NCBI GenBank assembly: GCA_907163375.1
Contig: CAJQUW010005778.1
Coordinates: forward strand, 62,001 to 126,000
DNA length: 64,000 bases
Source: Prostheceraeus crozeri
Taxonomy: Eukaryota > Platyhelminthes > Polycladida > Euryleptidae
Direction: 5' to 3'
Shown here: one piece after another, positions 11,291-20,978 of the stretch
How the letters are laid out: each line of letters opens with the position of its first letter
How positions within the stretch are numbered: the stretch's first letter is position 1
The notes under the pieces: generated by a model
What the model saw: the letters and a program-made list of their open reading frames with translations, nothing else
Told to the model about the DNA's origin: nothing
The model's database searches: none
Translations under genes and position numbers: made by a program

Positions 11291-12859
11291 ATGAATGCCA
11301 ATCTGTGAGTTTCTTCGTTCAATGATTGAAGGTTGTCCTCTGACAAAAATGTTTTGAAGTGTTTTGCAACTTTCAGAGCGTGCGCTACAAAAACAGCATC
11401 ATTGATAAGTACTACACATTGTGTCCACAATCATAGAGTTTCTGGGTAAGTGATTGTCTGCATTTCCATAATCCACCTTCCGAACCGTTTTCTCTTTCAA
11501 ACATTCAGATCTCAAATAGCAAACCAAAAAATTAGCGCAGCTGCGTCAAAAGGCGCAGCTGTGGGAGCCCTGATGCTTATCCGATGCTTCTTGATTTTAA
11601 AGTAGGGGTATCTTGTCCTAAAGGATGAGCTAAGGATGAATATGTTTGACAATATTTTATTCCAAATGGACACTTAAATCCTATCTTCCCGATTGCCTTC
11701 CATATAGATTTGAAAACTAGTTAATAAATCTGTTTAATCCAATACTCTAACCAAAAGGCCAGTACAATGATCCATGATTTTTCTACAAAATTTATGCTAC
11801 TGTGGAGAAAGAGTCCAAAACGTGGCATAATCATGCAGCAAGACGACTTTTGTTGACGAAATGCACCATCATATCGGAAATTTGAAGATTAAGTTTCATG
11901 CGCATTTACTTATAATGTGGACCCAAGATGAATATAATATATCATAGAGTGCTTTGAACATGTCTGTAGACATTTCTCTTAATAAAATACATACTGCCTG
12001 AGGCCACACAGTGCTGTCGCCGAAAAATCTCGCGCTGGAAAAGAAACTGGAAAGCCTCAACTTGAAATAATGTTTATTCAATTTCTTTCTGTTTCAAGGA
12101 GTGGTTGTTTACGGTGAAACCGATCAACATACGTGTAAATGTACAATATGCAATATCATTACATAACAGTTGTCTAACATATGAACTATCCGGCACTCGG
12201 TACCAGATAGACAACTATCTGTTTTTTGTACTATCCGGTTACTAGATAACAAAACCTCTATCCGGTGCAACCCTAATCAAGAGTAACACCAGGGTTGATA
12301 AAAACAGGTGATTCATAGCCCATGATAGATCGGACGATGGAATTATGAACGATCAAAAGTTGTTCATCCACCCCCCCCCCTGTAAGTCATACTTCCATTC
12401 TATACTTCCAAGCATTGTAAATAAGAACACATGGTGTTTCTGACTACACAATTAATTTTTATTCAATTTTTTTATTCCAAGTTATATTTTTACGAAAATT
12501 TAAGCGCTCTTTTTGCAAATGGGTAAGTCATGCTTGAGCACCAATTGAGATTTTGGCTGTGGACATATAGCATGGTTAATCATCTTCGAGAAAACAAAAG
12601 CAGTTGTCTAAAATATATCACCCATTTTCTAGCAAGTTTATTTTGTAAGTATACTTATGGTGGGGAGTTATGGCCACCCCATAATTCACCGTAATATCTT
12701 AAAAGTCGTCAGAAAAAAATAATTTCCTTCATTCTACTCAAGCGCAAACATAGCCAACAGGGTATGCAACAAGCGAACGAGAATTCGATAATGTTCTTGC
12801 ATTGCATGATTATCCTCATGACTTCATTCAATCCACAAAAGAAAGAACAATTTACACAT

Positions 12860-13380
12860 ACAAAACAAGAAGAAGAATGATAATCGCATGTTCCTTCGAT
12901 TACCCTTCATTTCCGACAAAGTAAATCGTGATATGAAACGAATTTTCAGAAATGAGAAGATAAACATTAAGCTATTTCGCCGCAATCAACCTTTAAAAAG
13001 CGTGATAGACAATAAACGCAGAACTGATAAAAACTGCGCATTAACCCAATGTCCCATACAAGACAAGGGATAGATACTTCCAGAAGAATTTTATACATAA
13101 AATCGCATGTATGAAATATGAAAAATTATTTTAAATTGGAAGCTCAATAAGACCATTACATATACAGGTTCAAGAGCACCTTACCATCAATCGCTCACCT
13201 CTACATAGACACCTTCAACAATGCGGTAATAACTCACGCAATATCAAAGTTGACATCATTTGCCGGGACAATGATAGTGCAAATCGCAATTTCCGTGAAG
13301 CTGTTTATATAGATAAGTATAAACCCATAAGCAGCCGGGATGAGATGGAAGACTACGGAGATTTCTTATATTGCTAAATG
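12860..13380 (+). pseudogene. Penelope-like element relic, third GIY-YIG lineage
   Basis: The plus strand starts with VFLRLPFISDKVNRDMKRIF (near 12885-12945), then RRNQPLKSVIDN and a Cys pair region (CALTQCPIQD). After a degraded stretch it continues IGSSIRPLHIQVQEHL, PLHRHLQQC, DIICRDNDSANRNFREA and VYIDKYKP, ending SRDEMED near 13345. These blocks match the connector and GIY-YIG endonuclease of Penelope-like elements, including the Arg (IRPL), the EH and the catalytic Glu (REA-x-x-I). One long stretch between the blocks holds stops. The sequence differs clearly from the relics at 1.9 and 7.2 kb. Confidence 0.68.
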
Positions 13381-14390
13381 CAATCTGTAGGCCCTTATCA
13401 ATATCGGCATCGTTTTGAAATTTGTACTTAGCTCATATTACGAAGTCACAATTTTTTTAAAACTCCCTGACCGGTGGTCAATGGAACACGTATCGGAACT
13501 CAACATCATAATACTTTGCATCATTTGTAAAGTTTTTATATTTTCTACACCTGACCGATTACCAGTTTTATATTTATTTTATAGACAACAGGAATATACA
13601 TTACAGCACGTTGTTGTGAAAGGTTGCCGAAAGTTAAATCTATGTAAGCAAGAAGAAGCCTAACAAGTCGAGCCATCGCGTGAAAAAGGAGTGATATGAG
13701 TAATAGGCCTAGTTCGCATTAGAATCATAATTATAGTTTTACTGAAGTTTCACCATACAAGTAATCGGTTAGAGACTTTACAAAGAAGAACGGGAGGCGC
13801 GATGGCGGGGGGGGAAATCACGTCACACTGCACCTAGATAAAGCCGTTGATAAGTGGGGTAGATGACAAAGCAAGGATATGCAGATGGACACTCTATCGT
13901 GTTCAGTCTAGATGCGATAAAGTGAGAATGCACATAAAGGCGAACACATTGTGTTGATGACTAAGCGAGTAAATATGACGTCCATGGCTGGAGAGAGAAA
14001 GTAGAATAATTGTCCAGCGAAGAAGATAGCTGCAAAAGATAATCCATGAAAACATTTTGACGAAGCTGTTGTAATATCTACAGTTCAGTGAGAGCAGATA
14101 AGTTCCAGTGGCAAGTGAAAATAAAGCAAAATAAAAATGGACTATAAATGCGAGCAGTGCAGGCGAAGCAGATCAAAGCGAAAGCTTGCCGCAGACAGGA
14201 GCCGTGTATGCGCGTGCGACCGCTTGACAGCCTGTCTAAGAGGCGAATGAATGTTTTGCACACGGCCGCGCCTAACGGTATGTTAGTACAATCACGTAAT
14301 TATCTTGACTGCCTTCTCAAGCTGCAATATAGTAAATCAACAGGTTGTTTCGTGTCAGTGTGTTTTATCATATTTACAAACAACATTATC
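13381..14390. other. No recognisable gene
   Basis: An 82-codon open frame (13415-13663) resembles part of 5190-5290 on the opposite strand, which suggests a dispersed repeat, not a gene. A G-run lies at 13807-13814. The open frame at 14148-14462 has no family signature except its last part, described separately. Confidence 0.35.
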
Positions 14391-14500
14391 TGTGCTCCTA
14401 GATCTGTCATGTGCTTTCGATACTATCGATCACAACATCTTATGAAGTCGGTAGAAGATTGAGTATGGCATTGATGGTGCTGCTTTATCTTGATAAAATT
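14391..14500 (+). pseudogene. LINE reverse-transcriptase scrap
   Basis: The plus strand reads VLLDLSCAFDTIDHNIL and then EYGIDGAAL. This is RT domain A of CR1/L2-type LINEs, where D-L-S-x-AFDT-x-DH is the catalytic aspartate block. There is a frame change after HNIL, and no domain B or C follows. It is an isolated decayed scrap. Confidence 0.6.
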
Positions 14501-15189
14501 AACCGATGAAATTAAGTCATACAAAATAAGTTGAAAATGACACCAACTCCCTGCTTTCTCGACTACACCGCGTGTAACTTGGGTTCGAGCTTCGAACACA
14601 GGTTGGCTATAAAGATAGGCAAGCACTCTCTTCATTGTAGTAACTCTACTACACAAGATGCCTTAATTCAACATATTTTACCAGGCATATATTATTAAGC
14701 TGCTCACAATTGGTCATCGGAACAGATCTACTAATATTAAACAGCAGCACTTGCCTAGGTTTCTAGCTGACTTATGCTCGAATCCTGGTCGGACGCATTG
14801 CGACACATTTCTATTTTTTTAAAAAAGAAGTCGGCGTTGAAACTGATTGTTTCATCTCAGCTGTGTAACCGGCAATATAATAATTGCACTATGAAGAAAT
14901 TAGTTGGAATCATTCCTCTGTCTAAGCCGCATCTCGCAGGGATAAATCATGACAAATAAAATAATACGTTCAAAACATTGATTTGACTAGAAATTGTCTT
15001 GATTTGATAGAAAAATCTTGATTTGACGTCAGCTAACTGTCAATATTAAATCAGTCAGTAGTAGTGGCATAATAAATGTCCAATCATTAGAATTTATACC
15101 ACCTAATGTTATTGATAAAATTATTTTATTCTGATGTTCCTGATAACACTTTAAACTAAGACATAATTCACATCTGAATAACTTCATCT
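14501..15189. other. No recognisable gene
   Basis: The stretch is AT-rich with short open frames that lack family signatures. Similarity to a LINE does not continue beyond 14500. Confidence 0.35.
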
Positions 15190-15580
15190 GAATCTTCATC
15201 TGAGTCTTCGATCCTTGCACTTAGCATTCGCTTCACCACATTATCCACAATTCTATTTCTCTTTTTCTCTTCTTGACCGCGAACTTTTTCAAGTTCCGCA
15301 TCTACTAAGCGCCTTTGTCAAGTTCCGCATCTGCCGAGCGCATAATGTCTATTCCGATAAAATGTCTAAGCTTGCTGCAAGTGTTCTTCAGCTCTCTATC
15401 TTCTTGTATCTTGGGCATTTTTCTCAATAAGGAATTCCTCTTCCTTTGACACTAACTTCTGAAGATCATGACTCGTATTTTCCTCCAACGAGATTTCAGC
15501 TCGCAATCTTTTTTCGGCTTTATTCTTCTACTCGTACCGCATCCTTTTCCTTACATCTAGCTTCACTCATTGTGGTATGA
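15190..15580 (-). pseudogene. Decayed coiled-coil coding sequence
   Basis: The minus strand begins MSEARCKEKDAVRVEE near 15570 and continues with Glu/Lys/Arg-rich heptad-like text (AEISLEENTSHDLQKLVSKE, RAEEHLQQA, AELEKVRGQEEKKRN), ending in an acidic tail (ARIEDSDEDSDEV) near 15190. Several stops interrupt it. The style resembles the coiled-coil tail of the hAT-2 transposase at 10.7 kb, but I cannot align them with confidence. It could equally be a retro-copied host gene. Confidence 0.35.
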
Positions 15581-16138
15581 TTTCCTTTCAACAGGGAAAT
15601 CAATGATGGGGTGAAGGAAATTTAATGCGACTTTACATCCTTTGACAGTAGATGACCTTTCACGAAATGGACTTTGTTCAGAGATGAGTGGAAGATCTAT
15701 TCTCAAAAATGTCGGCATCAGGTGAATAACACAAAATATCACCAAAATCGTTCAGATAAAAATGCCTGAAATAGTTCATCTGGGGAGAACTGAAACATAT
15801 GCACTAATCAAACAGTTTATCTTATTCGAGTTTTTAAATTTTATGATTGTGTAGTCAATGCTATTCGACTTCTCATGTTCAATAGAAACAACAACTGGAA
15901 AGACTTAATGAGAAGCATAAATCAACGCACCAACCAACACCCTAACGTTCGTCAGACGTATTATCACCCGCATAATTGCTAAAAGCGTATATCCATTTAT
16001 ATTTTTTGAGAAGTCACTTTTAATGTTGCAAGACAGCCATATTTCGGTTACACAAATGAAGATGGTTGTATAAACAGAAAAAAAATTGCAGCTCATCAAG
16101 TTTGTAAAAAGGAGAGGTGGTATTACACAGGAGCAATC
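15581..16138. other. No recognisable gene
   Basis: Short open frames only, AT-rich, with no repeats seen. Confidence 0.35.
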
Positions 16139-16528
16139 ATGCGTCACGTACATTTGTTCTACAATAACACTCAGCAATTTAGTAGGTCTACAGATAAGAG
16201 TGCTAAAATGGATTCAAAAATTTTGAATTTGGTTCCCTTGAATAACTCGATCATGGAAGATTGCGACATCATCACCCTTACATATACGACTCTTGACTTC
16301 CCTAAATTTCTTGAGCCGAACTCCCTGGAATTGAGTTTTATCGGCATTGATGAAGACACCCCTATAATCAGGAAAGGATCTCAAGTTCTTGGCTTCTCAA
16401 AGGACCATAATTTTTGTTTTGATATTCTTGAGAACTACTTTTATGGGCCTGTTTTTCCATCTCCTGGTTTACCAACTCTGAACATTTACTATCTCATCAG
16501 CGCCATGAATATCCAGCATAGTCTGTAG
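16139..16528 (+). CDS. Unrecognised 129-codon open frame
   Basis: I do not recognise this product. A second possible start (MDSKILNLV) lies at 16208 after an AAA context. The text is protein-like, with alternating hydrophobic and acidic stretches (SLELSFIGIDEDTPIIRKGS) and no low complexity. It has no signal peptide or membrane segment. No splice sites are convincing at its ends, and the neighbours are transposon relics. It could be an exon of a host gene or part of an unknown element. Confidence 0.3.
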   Translation: MRHVHLFYNNTQQFSRSTDKSAKMDSKILNLVPLNNSIMEDCDIITLTYTTLDFPKFLEPNSLELSFIGIDEDTPIIRKGSQVLGFSKDHNFCFDILENYFYGPVFPSPGLPTLNIYYLISAMNIQHSL

Positions 16529-16871
16529 TTGCTCGCATTTTGAAAGGTGATGTTGTCTATGAGTATCTAAAATATTTGAAGTCATACTTTTTATGCCTAA
16601 AAATTTTCATCGTCTTTAATACTTCGGATACACGGTGTTTGCAATCATGTACATATCAAATGAGTCACAAGTGTCATTCCTAGCAATTTCAACTGTTTTT
16701 CAGTAAACGTTTCGTTTTTCGAGAATTTAATACTGAAAAATATCACATCAAGTCAATTTTTTGCGATGAACATGCTAGATTTCGGTTGAACTACTGTTGG
16801 TGTAAGTGCTCAACTCCTAGATTTGATGAGAGTAGAGATAGTTTTGGCATCTGTGCCCAAATTCTCGACAC

Positions 16872-16998
16872 AGGATAACCCCTATCCGATAGCTATCCGA
16901 CACGCACGCCGGATAACTTCATATTCTAGAGATCAGATGGGGTTATCCGGATAACCATTGGATAAGGAAACACCCTATCCTGGTCGTGACCAGGATAA
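16872..16998. repeat. Cluster of inverted GGATAACCCC words
   Basis: AGGATAACCCC near 16873 pairs with GGGGTTATCCG near 16939. Further copies of CCGGATAAC, CTATCC and the inverted pair CCTGGTC/GACCAGG (near 16979-16995) make the segment strongly self-complementary. It could be the remains of a small foldback element or a subterminal region of the Harbinger that follows. I could not find a partner at the Harbinger's other side. Confidence 0.5.
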
Positions 16999-17050
16999 GA
17001 GCGTGCATAATTGATTGTGATCTGTCGTAAAGTTGCAGTGAAAACTAGAG

Positions 17051-17950
17051 ATGGCTCAGTTTATGGACATTTATCCTGATTTGGAGGTTCCATGACAACG
17101 TGCCAGTATTTTTAGTTTAGACGAGCGAAAATTCTTCAATTTGTATCGATTTGATAAAGATTCCTTTTCGCATATTGTTGATTTGGTAAAAGGTTCCGGT
17201 AACATTGAAGACAGCCACCGACTACCATGCGAAATGCAGGTAGCCGCTGCATAACGATACTACGCTTCGGATTGTTTTCAAACCGATGTTGCGGAAGGTT
17301 TGATGATAAGTCAACCGTCGGTCTATCGTTCCATAAAGAACGTTGGGAACGCTCTTCAAAGCAAGATGGATGATTTTATCAAATGGCCTGATTATGAGGT
17401 GATGCGTAGGAATCAGGTGGAGTTCCATCGCATTGCAAATTTTCCCAAAGTGTTTCGTGCCATCGATTGCACCCATATACGCATCATGCGTCCGTCTGTT
17501 GATGAAAACAATTATGTGAATAGAAAGTTTATCACTCCATCAATGTTCAGGCCATTTGTGGCCCCCATGGACTTCTACACAACATTTATGTTAATTGGTT
17601 CGGGAGCTCGCATGACTCTTTCATTTTACGACAGAGTGAAGTATGGAATATCATGGAGAGTTCTTCTAGCAATGGTGTTTTACTAGGAGACTCGGCCTAT
17701 CCCGTCAGATCATGGCTTCTAACTCCTTTAGCAAATCCACAAACCTCCTCTGAAATTTCCTACAATATTTCTCACAAGAAAACTAGAGTGGTAATTGAAA
17801 ATACTTTTGGAAGATTGAAACGTCGATTTCATTTGAAAACGACGGCGAACTGTAGAAAGTGTTGTGACTAACATTTGTGCTTGCTGCGTATTGTACAATA
17901 TAGCTATTATCCGACAACAGGAGGTAATGGATTGCAATAATCCTAACGAA
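17051..17950 (+). pseudogene. Harbinger DDE transposase
   Basis: A start MAQFMDIYPDL lies near 17051. A helix-turn-helix part follows (MISQPSVYRSIKNVGNAL, near 17300-17360). Then come the first catalytic Asp in VFRAIDCTHIRI (near 17450-17485), YVNRK (near 17510), a damaged second-Asp region (near 17590-17640), and GDSAYPVRSWLLTPLANPQT (near 17690-17740). The last block is TRVVIENTFGRLKRRF with the catalytic Glu (near 17785-17830). Stops occur in the N-terminal part and a frame change lies around 17640-17660. Intact members have about 350-400 residues, and this one covers nearly all of that. Confidence 0.85.
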
Positions 17951-18759
17951 GATCAGCCTGCTCCATTCATTTATGACGGATCATTAAACAACTATCAGAG
18001 GAGACAATAGATAATATCGGACTATTTTTGAATGGAGGTCTTTGGATTCCGAATAAATTATTTCACTGGAATACATGCACATTGTTTTCAAACCACATGA
18101 CTAATATGATTATGATGGGACTGCTTAAATATGCTAGGCACCATTAGGGCCTACAGCACGCTGGGAATTTAATCCTGAAATAGGGCGGTGGCATGGGATA
18201 AAAGTTTACAATGCTACATGTATCCTCACTGTCAATGCTACATGTATGTTTAATGATTTATCATATGACATTTTCTCTTGTTCCAAGCTCATGTGATCTG
18301 ATGGTTTTCTGATGGTCAGAGTTTTTTCAGACTACATCTATCGTAACTACGATATGTTAGTTAATACAATATTATTGCAATATGTAATGTACCTGCAGTA
18401 TATTCATCATAAACGCAACTGTATTCATCACGGGTGCCATTATATGTAGCCTACTATGATATTAATAAGCTCACAATGGATGCACTATCACTACTATTTA
18501 TGTATCGGCATTTATCATACATACATGTATGTTCGAGAATGTCCTAGAAGCCCAAATTAAAAATAAAAGCCATATACTGTATGTACCCGAGCCACACGTA
18601 GAGAAAACAAATTATGATACATTTTTAAATCCATCTTATCTATTAGATCAACACAATCAAAGTACATTATATTGATATACAGTAGAAAGGTCTTAAACAA
18701 GTAACAACGTTGATCTGTTATATATAACATAGAACAATTCAAGAATTCAAATACTGTTA
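17951..18759. other. Spacer between convergent Harbinger genes
   Basis: No coding signature is visible. The stretch is AT-rich with short ATACATGTATG palindromes (near 18220-18245 and 18518-18535). It presumably holds the 3' ends of both transcripts. Confidence 0.4.
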
Positions 18760-19521
18760 TTAACAAAAATCTTTCAGCACATCACGATTCAAATCGGGGA
18801 GGTGTAGTCCAATACTGTTGACTAAAGAAGAAATGCTCGGCAAGACTTGGTTAATCCTCGAACAGGTATGAACAACAGCCTGATTTGCTCTTATTTGCGA
18901 TTCGAGAGCAGCAACTTGCAGACGTCGGATTTTTCTCACAGATAAGTCCTCACTGAAATTGTCTTGCCTTCCATCTCTTGAGACTTCATCAAGTAGGCCT
19001 ACATCTTCTGACCCCGAAGACTGTGGCACGTTAGAAGGATCCACAGAATCCAAAGTCGCTGATGTTGTCTTGCTGAAGGTTGACGTCATGTTGCCAGTAG
19101 GCCTATCCCGCGAGACCGAGGACGAGCAGCCACCTGGAACTCCATCCCAGCCTGCTGAGCCATTATTGATGCTGGCCAGCTTGCCATCAGTCTGCGACAA
19201 CACATTCTTCTTAGGGGGCTCTCCCCCTCCGGTGTCCTTCGCGCTCCTCTTCATGGTGGTGTAGTTTCCCTTAGCATTGGACTTGAGGTTTTTCATTTTT
19301 GTCTTAATTTGTTCGACGGATCTCTTATAGCTTGAGATGGCATTCATCGAATCTGTGATCTCCTTCCAGGTCCTGGCTTTTTTTCTCCCGGCCTCAACAG
19401 TCATTTCATCACTGTCTAATATATCCTTCCGACTCGCAAATTCATCAATAAGGATGGAGCACTCCTCCTCGCTCATGCCTGCTGAGGGACACCTTTGGCA
19501 TATAGGCTCATCTTCCCTCAA
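18760..19521 (-). CDS. Harbinger Myb/SANT-like DNA-binding protein
   Basis: An intact open frame of 253 codons. The N-terminal third is a Myb/SANT-like (NAIF1-type) trihelix: SEEECSILIDEFASRKDIL, then KKARTWKEITDSMNAIS, then SVEQIKTKMKNLKSNAK, closing with KDTGGGEPPKK. The TGGG-PP close is a hallmark of the family. A Ser/Gly-rich, probably disordered middle follows, and a C-terminal helix (RRLQVAALESQIRANQAVV) may serve for dimerisation. In related elements this protein partners the transposase; the vertebrate gene NAIF1 derives from such a protein. The intact frame beside a broken transposase is compatible with recent loss of activity or with retention by the host. I cannot tell which. Confidence 0.82.
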   Translation of the reverse strand: MREDEPICQRCPSAGMSEEECSILIDEFASRKDILDSDEMTVEAGRKKARTWKEITDSMNAISSYKRSVEQIKTKMKNLKSNAKGNYTTMKRSAKDTGGGEPPKKNVLSQTDGKLASINNGSAGWDGVPGGCSSSVSRDRPTGNMTSTFSKTTSATLDSVDPSNVPQSSGSEDVGLLDEVSRDGRQDNFSEDLSVRKIRRLQVAALESQIRANQAVVHTCSRINQVLPSISSLVNSIGLHLPDLNRDVLKDFC

Positions 19522-19810
19522 ACTTTGATTTAAAAAAAAGGCAAATGACGTTCAGAGAGTGTCTGTCAGGACAGATGCATGTCGCGGTTTGCAGTATCTC
19601 CGAGCAAATAATTTTGAGTAAAGCTACCGCACGTATTACTAACTGCTTTAAGATCCCTCCGCTAGGACAATGTCATATATATAGTGCAATTTATTTTGTA
19701 ACATTCATGAACTCTGAGACTTACGGAACTCTTATAACTTAGCAGTGATTATGTAAAAGAATTAACAATACTATATTATTCAGGGTCCAATGAATATAAG
19801 CACTAGCAAC
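19522..19810. other. Spacer before the Gypsy element
   Basis: No gene or repeat recognised. Confidence 0.4.
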
Positions 19811-19969
19811 TAGACAATATCTCATCGGACTTGTTAGCATCTTTATGTGTGTTTTGATGTATAACTTCACGTACGTGAAATGACGACACGTAGCTCTAGT
19901 TGCAACCTTGCCTTTCAGCTTTGTTCATTCACAATAAATTTGTCAATCGAAAAAGCGTGTGCTTATTTA
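19811..19969 (+). repeat. 5' LTR of Gypsy element
   Basis: 159 bp, beginning TAGACAATAT and ending GCTTATTTA, with one difference from the 3' copy. It contains the palindrome TTCACGTACGTGAA and an AATAAA signal near its 3' side. Confidence 0.92.
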
Positions 19970-19982
19970 TGAACAAAGCACG

Positions 19983-20978
19983 ATGCCAATCTACGACTGT
20001 CCGTTCCCGCTCTGTGGATACCAAAGTTCTGACGTATCCGACACATTGGCAGCTACACTACTGCAAATACACGCCTCTGGAAGACACGTCAGCTCGCCCA
20101 CATCCAGCGCTACAGCAAAGATGGATCGGGTACGCCGTCCAACTGTCTCATCGGCCGGTTCAAGCGAAGACTGGTCATACTTCCTCACCCGCTGGCAGGA
20201 CTATAAGGATGCCACCAAGCTCATTGGGAAGGATGTCATGATACAGCTATTAGAATGTTGTGAAGAAGACCTTCGAAAAGATCTCACACGTTCTGTGGGC
20301 GGCAGCCTAATTAATCTATCCGAAACAAATGTGTTAGCGGCGATGAAGACTCTGGCCGTCAGAGAGGAAAACACTATGGTTGCCCGAGTTGCCCTCTACG
20401 AAATGCGACAGGATCGCGATGAAACAATTCGATCATTCGGCGCCCGCATCCGCGGACAAGCTGGTGTATGCAAGTACGCAATGGAATGCACTAGCTGTAA
20501 ATCGAGCGTAAACTACACAAACCAAATTCTTCGCGACGTCCTTATCCGTGGTGTGGCTGATTCGGAGATTCAACTGGAACTGCTTGGCCACACAAACCAA
20601 AACATGTCCCTAGAAGCAGTGTTTCAGTTCATCGAAGCGAAAGAAGCTGGAAAACGTTCCGCAAACAAGCTTCTTGAGACGCAGGGAGCAACAGCAGCCA
20701 TGGCCCGCAGTCAATATCGCCGTCAACAAACAAAAGATCTTCGTGAAGCCAAAATCAACGGTGCAGATATCTGCTCTTACTGTGGTCGTCGAGGACATGG
20801 ACAGAAAGCTCCACCTGCCTACAGAAAAACTCACTGCCCTCATGCAGTCGTCTCCATCACGTCAGTAAGATGTGTCGCAGCAAAGACAGGACAAAACCCC
20901 CTGTCCCCGAGGAAGCTGCGATCTTCGACACTCTCTGTGCCTCAACCCAGGACACATCTAACTGCAGCATCGCTTTAG
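19983..20978 (+). CDS. gag: Gypsy gag
   Basis: The nucleocapsid/capsid polyprotein region begins with the first ATG after the 5' LTR (MPIYDCPFPL). The N-terminal part has a Cys/His arrangement (DCPFPLCGY) unusual for gag. A capsid-like helical middle follows (WSYFLTRWQDYKDATKL; ALYEMRQDRDETIRSFGARI). Near 20770-20800 is a CCHC zinc-knuckle-type motif (CSYCGRRGHG) for RNA binding. It overlaps the start of the pol region in another frame. Gypsy elements commonly express pol by programmed frameshift or read-through, so the overlap is expected for the family. Confidence 0.82.
   Translation: MPIYDCPFPLCGYQSSDVSDTLAATLLQIHASGRHVSSPTSSATAKMDRVRRPTVSSAGSSEDWSYFLTRWQDYKDATKLIGKDVMIQLLECCEEDLRKDLTRSVGGSLINLSETNVLAAMKTLAVREENTMVARVALYEMRQDRDETIRSFGARIRGQAGVCKYAMECTSCKSSVNYTNQILRDVLIRGVADSEIQLELLGHTNQNMSLEAVFQFIEAKEAGKRSANKLLETQGATAAMARSQYRRQQTKDLREAKINGADICSYCGRRGHGQKAPPAYRKTHCPHAVVSITSVRCVAAKTGQNPLSPRKLRSSTLSVPQPRTHLTAASL

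Larger units (their letters stand above)
10187..11572 (-). mobile_element. Nested hAT element (hAT-2)
   Basis: Terminal inverted repeats are CAGGGCACCCACAG and the reverse complement of CAGGGCTCCCACAG (13 of 14). The 8-bp target duplication ATGCTTAT is exact (10179-10186 and 11573-11580). The termini differ from those of hAT-1, so it is a separate family. It carries the C-terminal part of a hAT transposase on the minus strand. At 1,386 bp it is an internally deleted copy, since autonomous hATs are usually 2.5-5 kb. A small GCGCAGCTGCG hairpin lies just inside the right end (11533-11560). Confidence 0.9.
9780..12275. mobile_element. Outer hAT element (hAT-1), non-autonomous
   Basis: Terminal inverted repeats are TAGGGTTGCACTGGATAG on the left and the reverse complement of TAGGGTTGCACCGGATAG on the right, 17 of 18 matching. 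The flanking target duplication ATCAAGAG is 8 bp and exact (9772-9779 and 12276-12283), as expected for the hAT superfamily. Subterminal CCGGATAG-like words recur near both ends (9810-9835 and 12185-12265). Outside the nested second element I see no transposase, so this was probably mobilised in trans. It is inserted in a LINE tail and carries hAT-2 inside. Confidence 0.9.
9406..12395 (-). mobile_element. LINE ORF2 C-terminal fragment split by a hAT insertion
   Basis: The two flanks of the hAT element form one LINE reading frame on the minus strand. The right flank (12284-12395) reads EQLLIVHNSIVRSIMGYES and PVFINPGVT. The left flank (9406-9771) continues directly with LDHKLSRFCKRAFFIVHGFD and ends HRILPCSRV and a C-terminal tail. 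The order (VRS-I-x-Y-x-SPVF, C-x-RAF-x-I-x-HG) is the conserved thumb/C-terminal part of LINE reverse transcriptases of the Jockey/CR1 kind. One copy of the 8-bp target duplication belongs to the LINE. The reading continues across the insertion without loss apart from that duplication, so the hAT landed in a LINE copy that was still readable here. Upstream of about 12395 the copy is truncated or diverged. Confidence 0.78.
17050..19521. mobile_element. PIF/Harbinger element with two convergent genes
   Basis: A DDE transposase on the plus strand (17051-17950) and a Myb/SANT-like protein on the minus strand (18760-19521) face each other, the classical two-gene layout of animal Harbinger elements. 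In that family the Myb-like partner helps nuclear import and end binding. Terminal inverted repeats and the expected 3-bp duplication were not found, so the element limits are only those of its genes. The transposase is damaged while the partner frame is intact. Confidence 0.75.

Noticed and set aside
16872-16998. GGATAACCCC cluster as the left TIR of the 17-kb Harbinger
   Set aside because: No inverted partner was found beyond the Myb gene up to the Gypsy insertion, so I kept it only as a local repeat.
18959-19264. Plus-strand frame of 101 codons
   Set aside because: It is antisense to the clear Myb/SANT gene and has no signature of its own.
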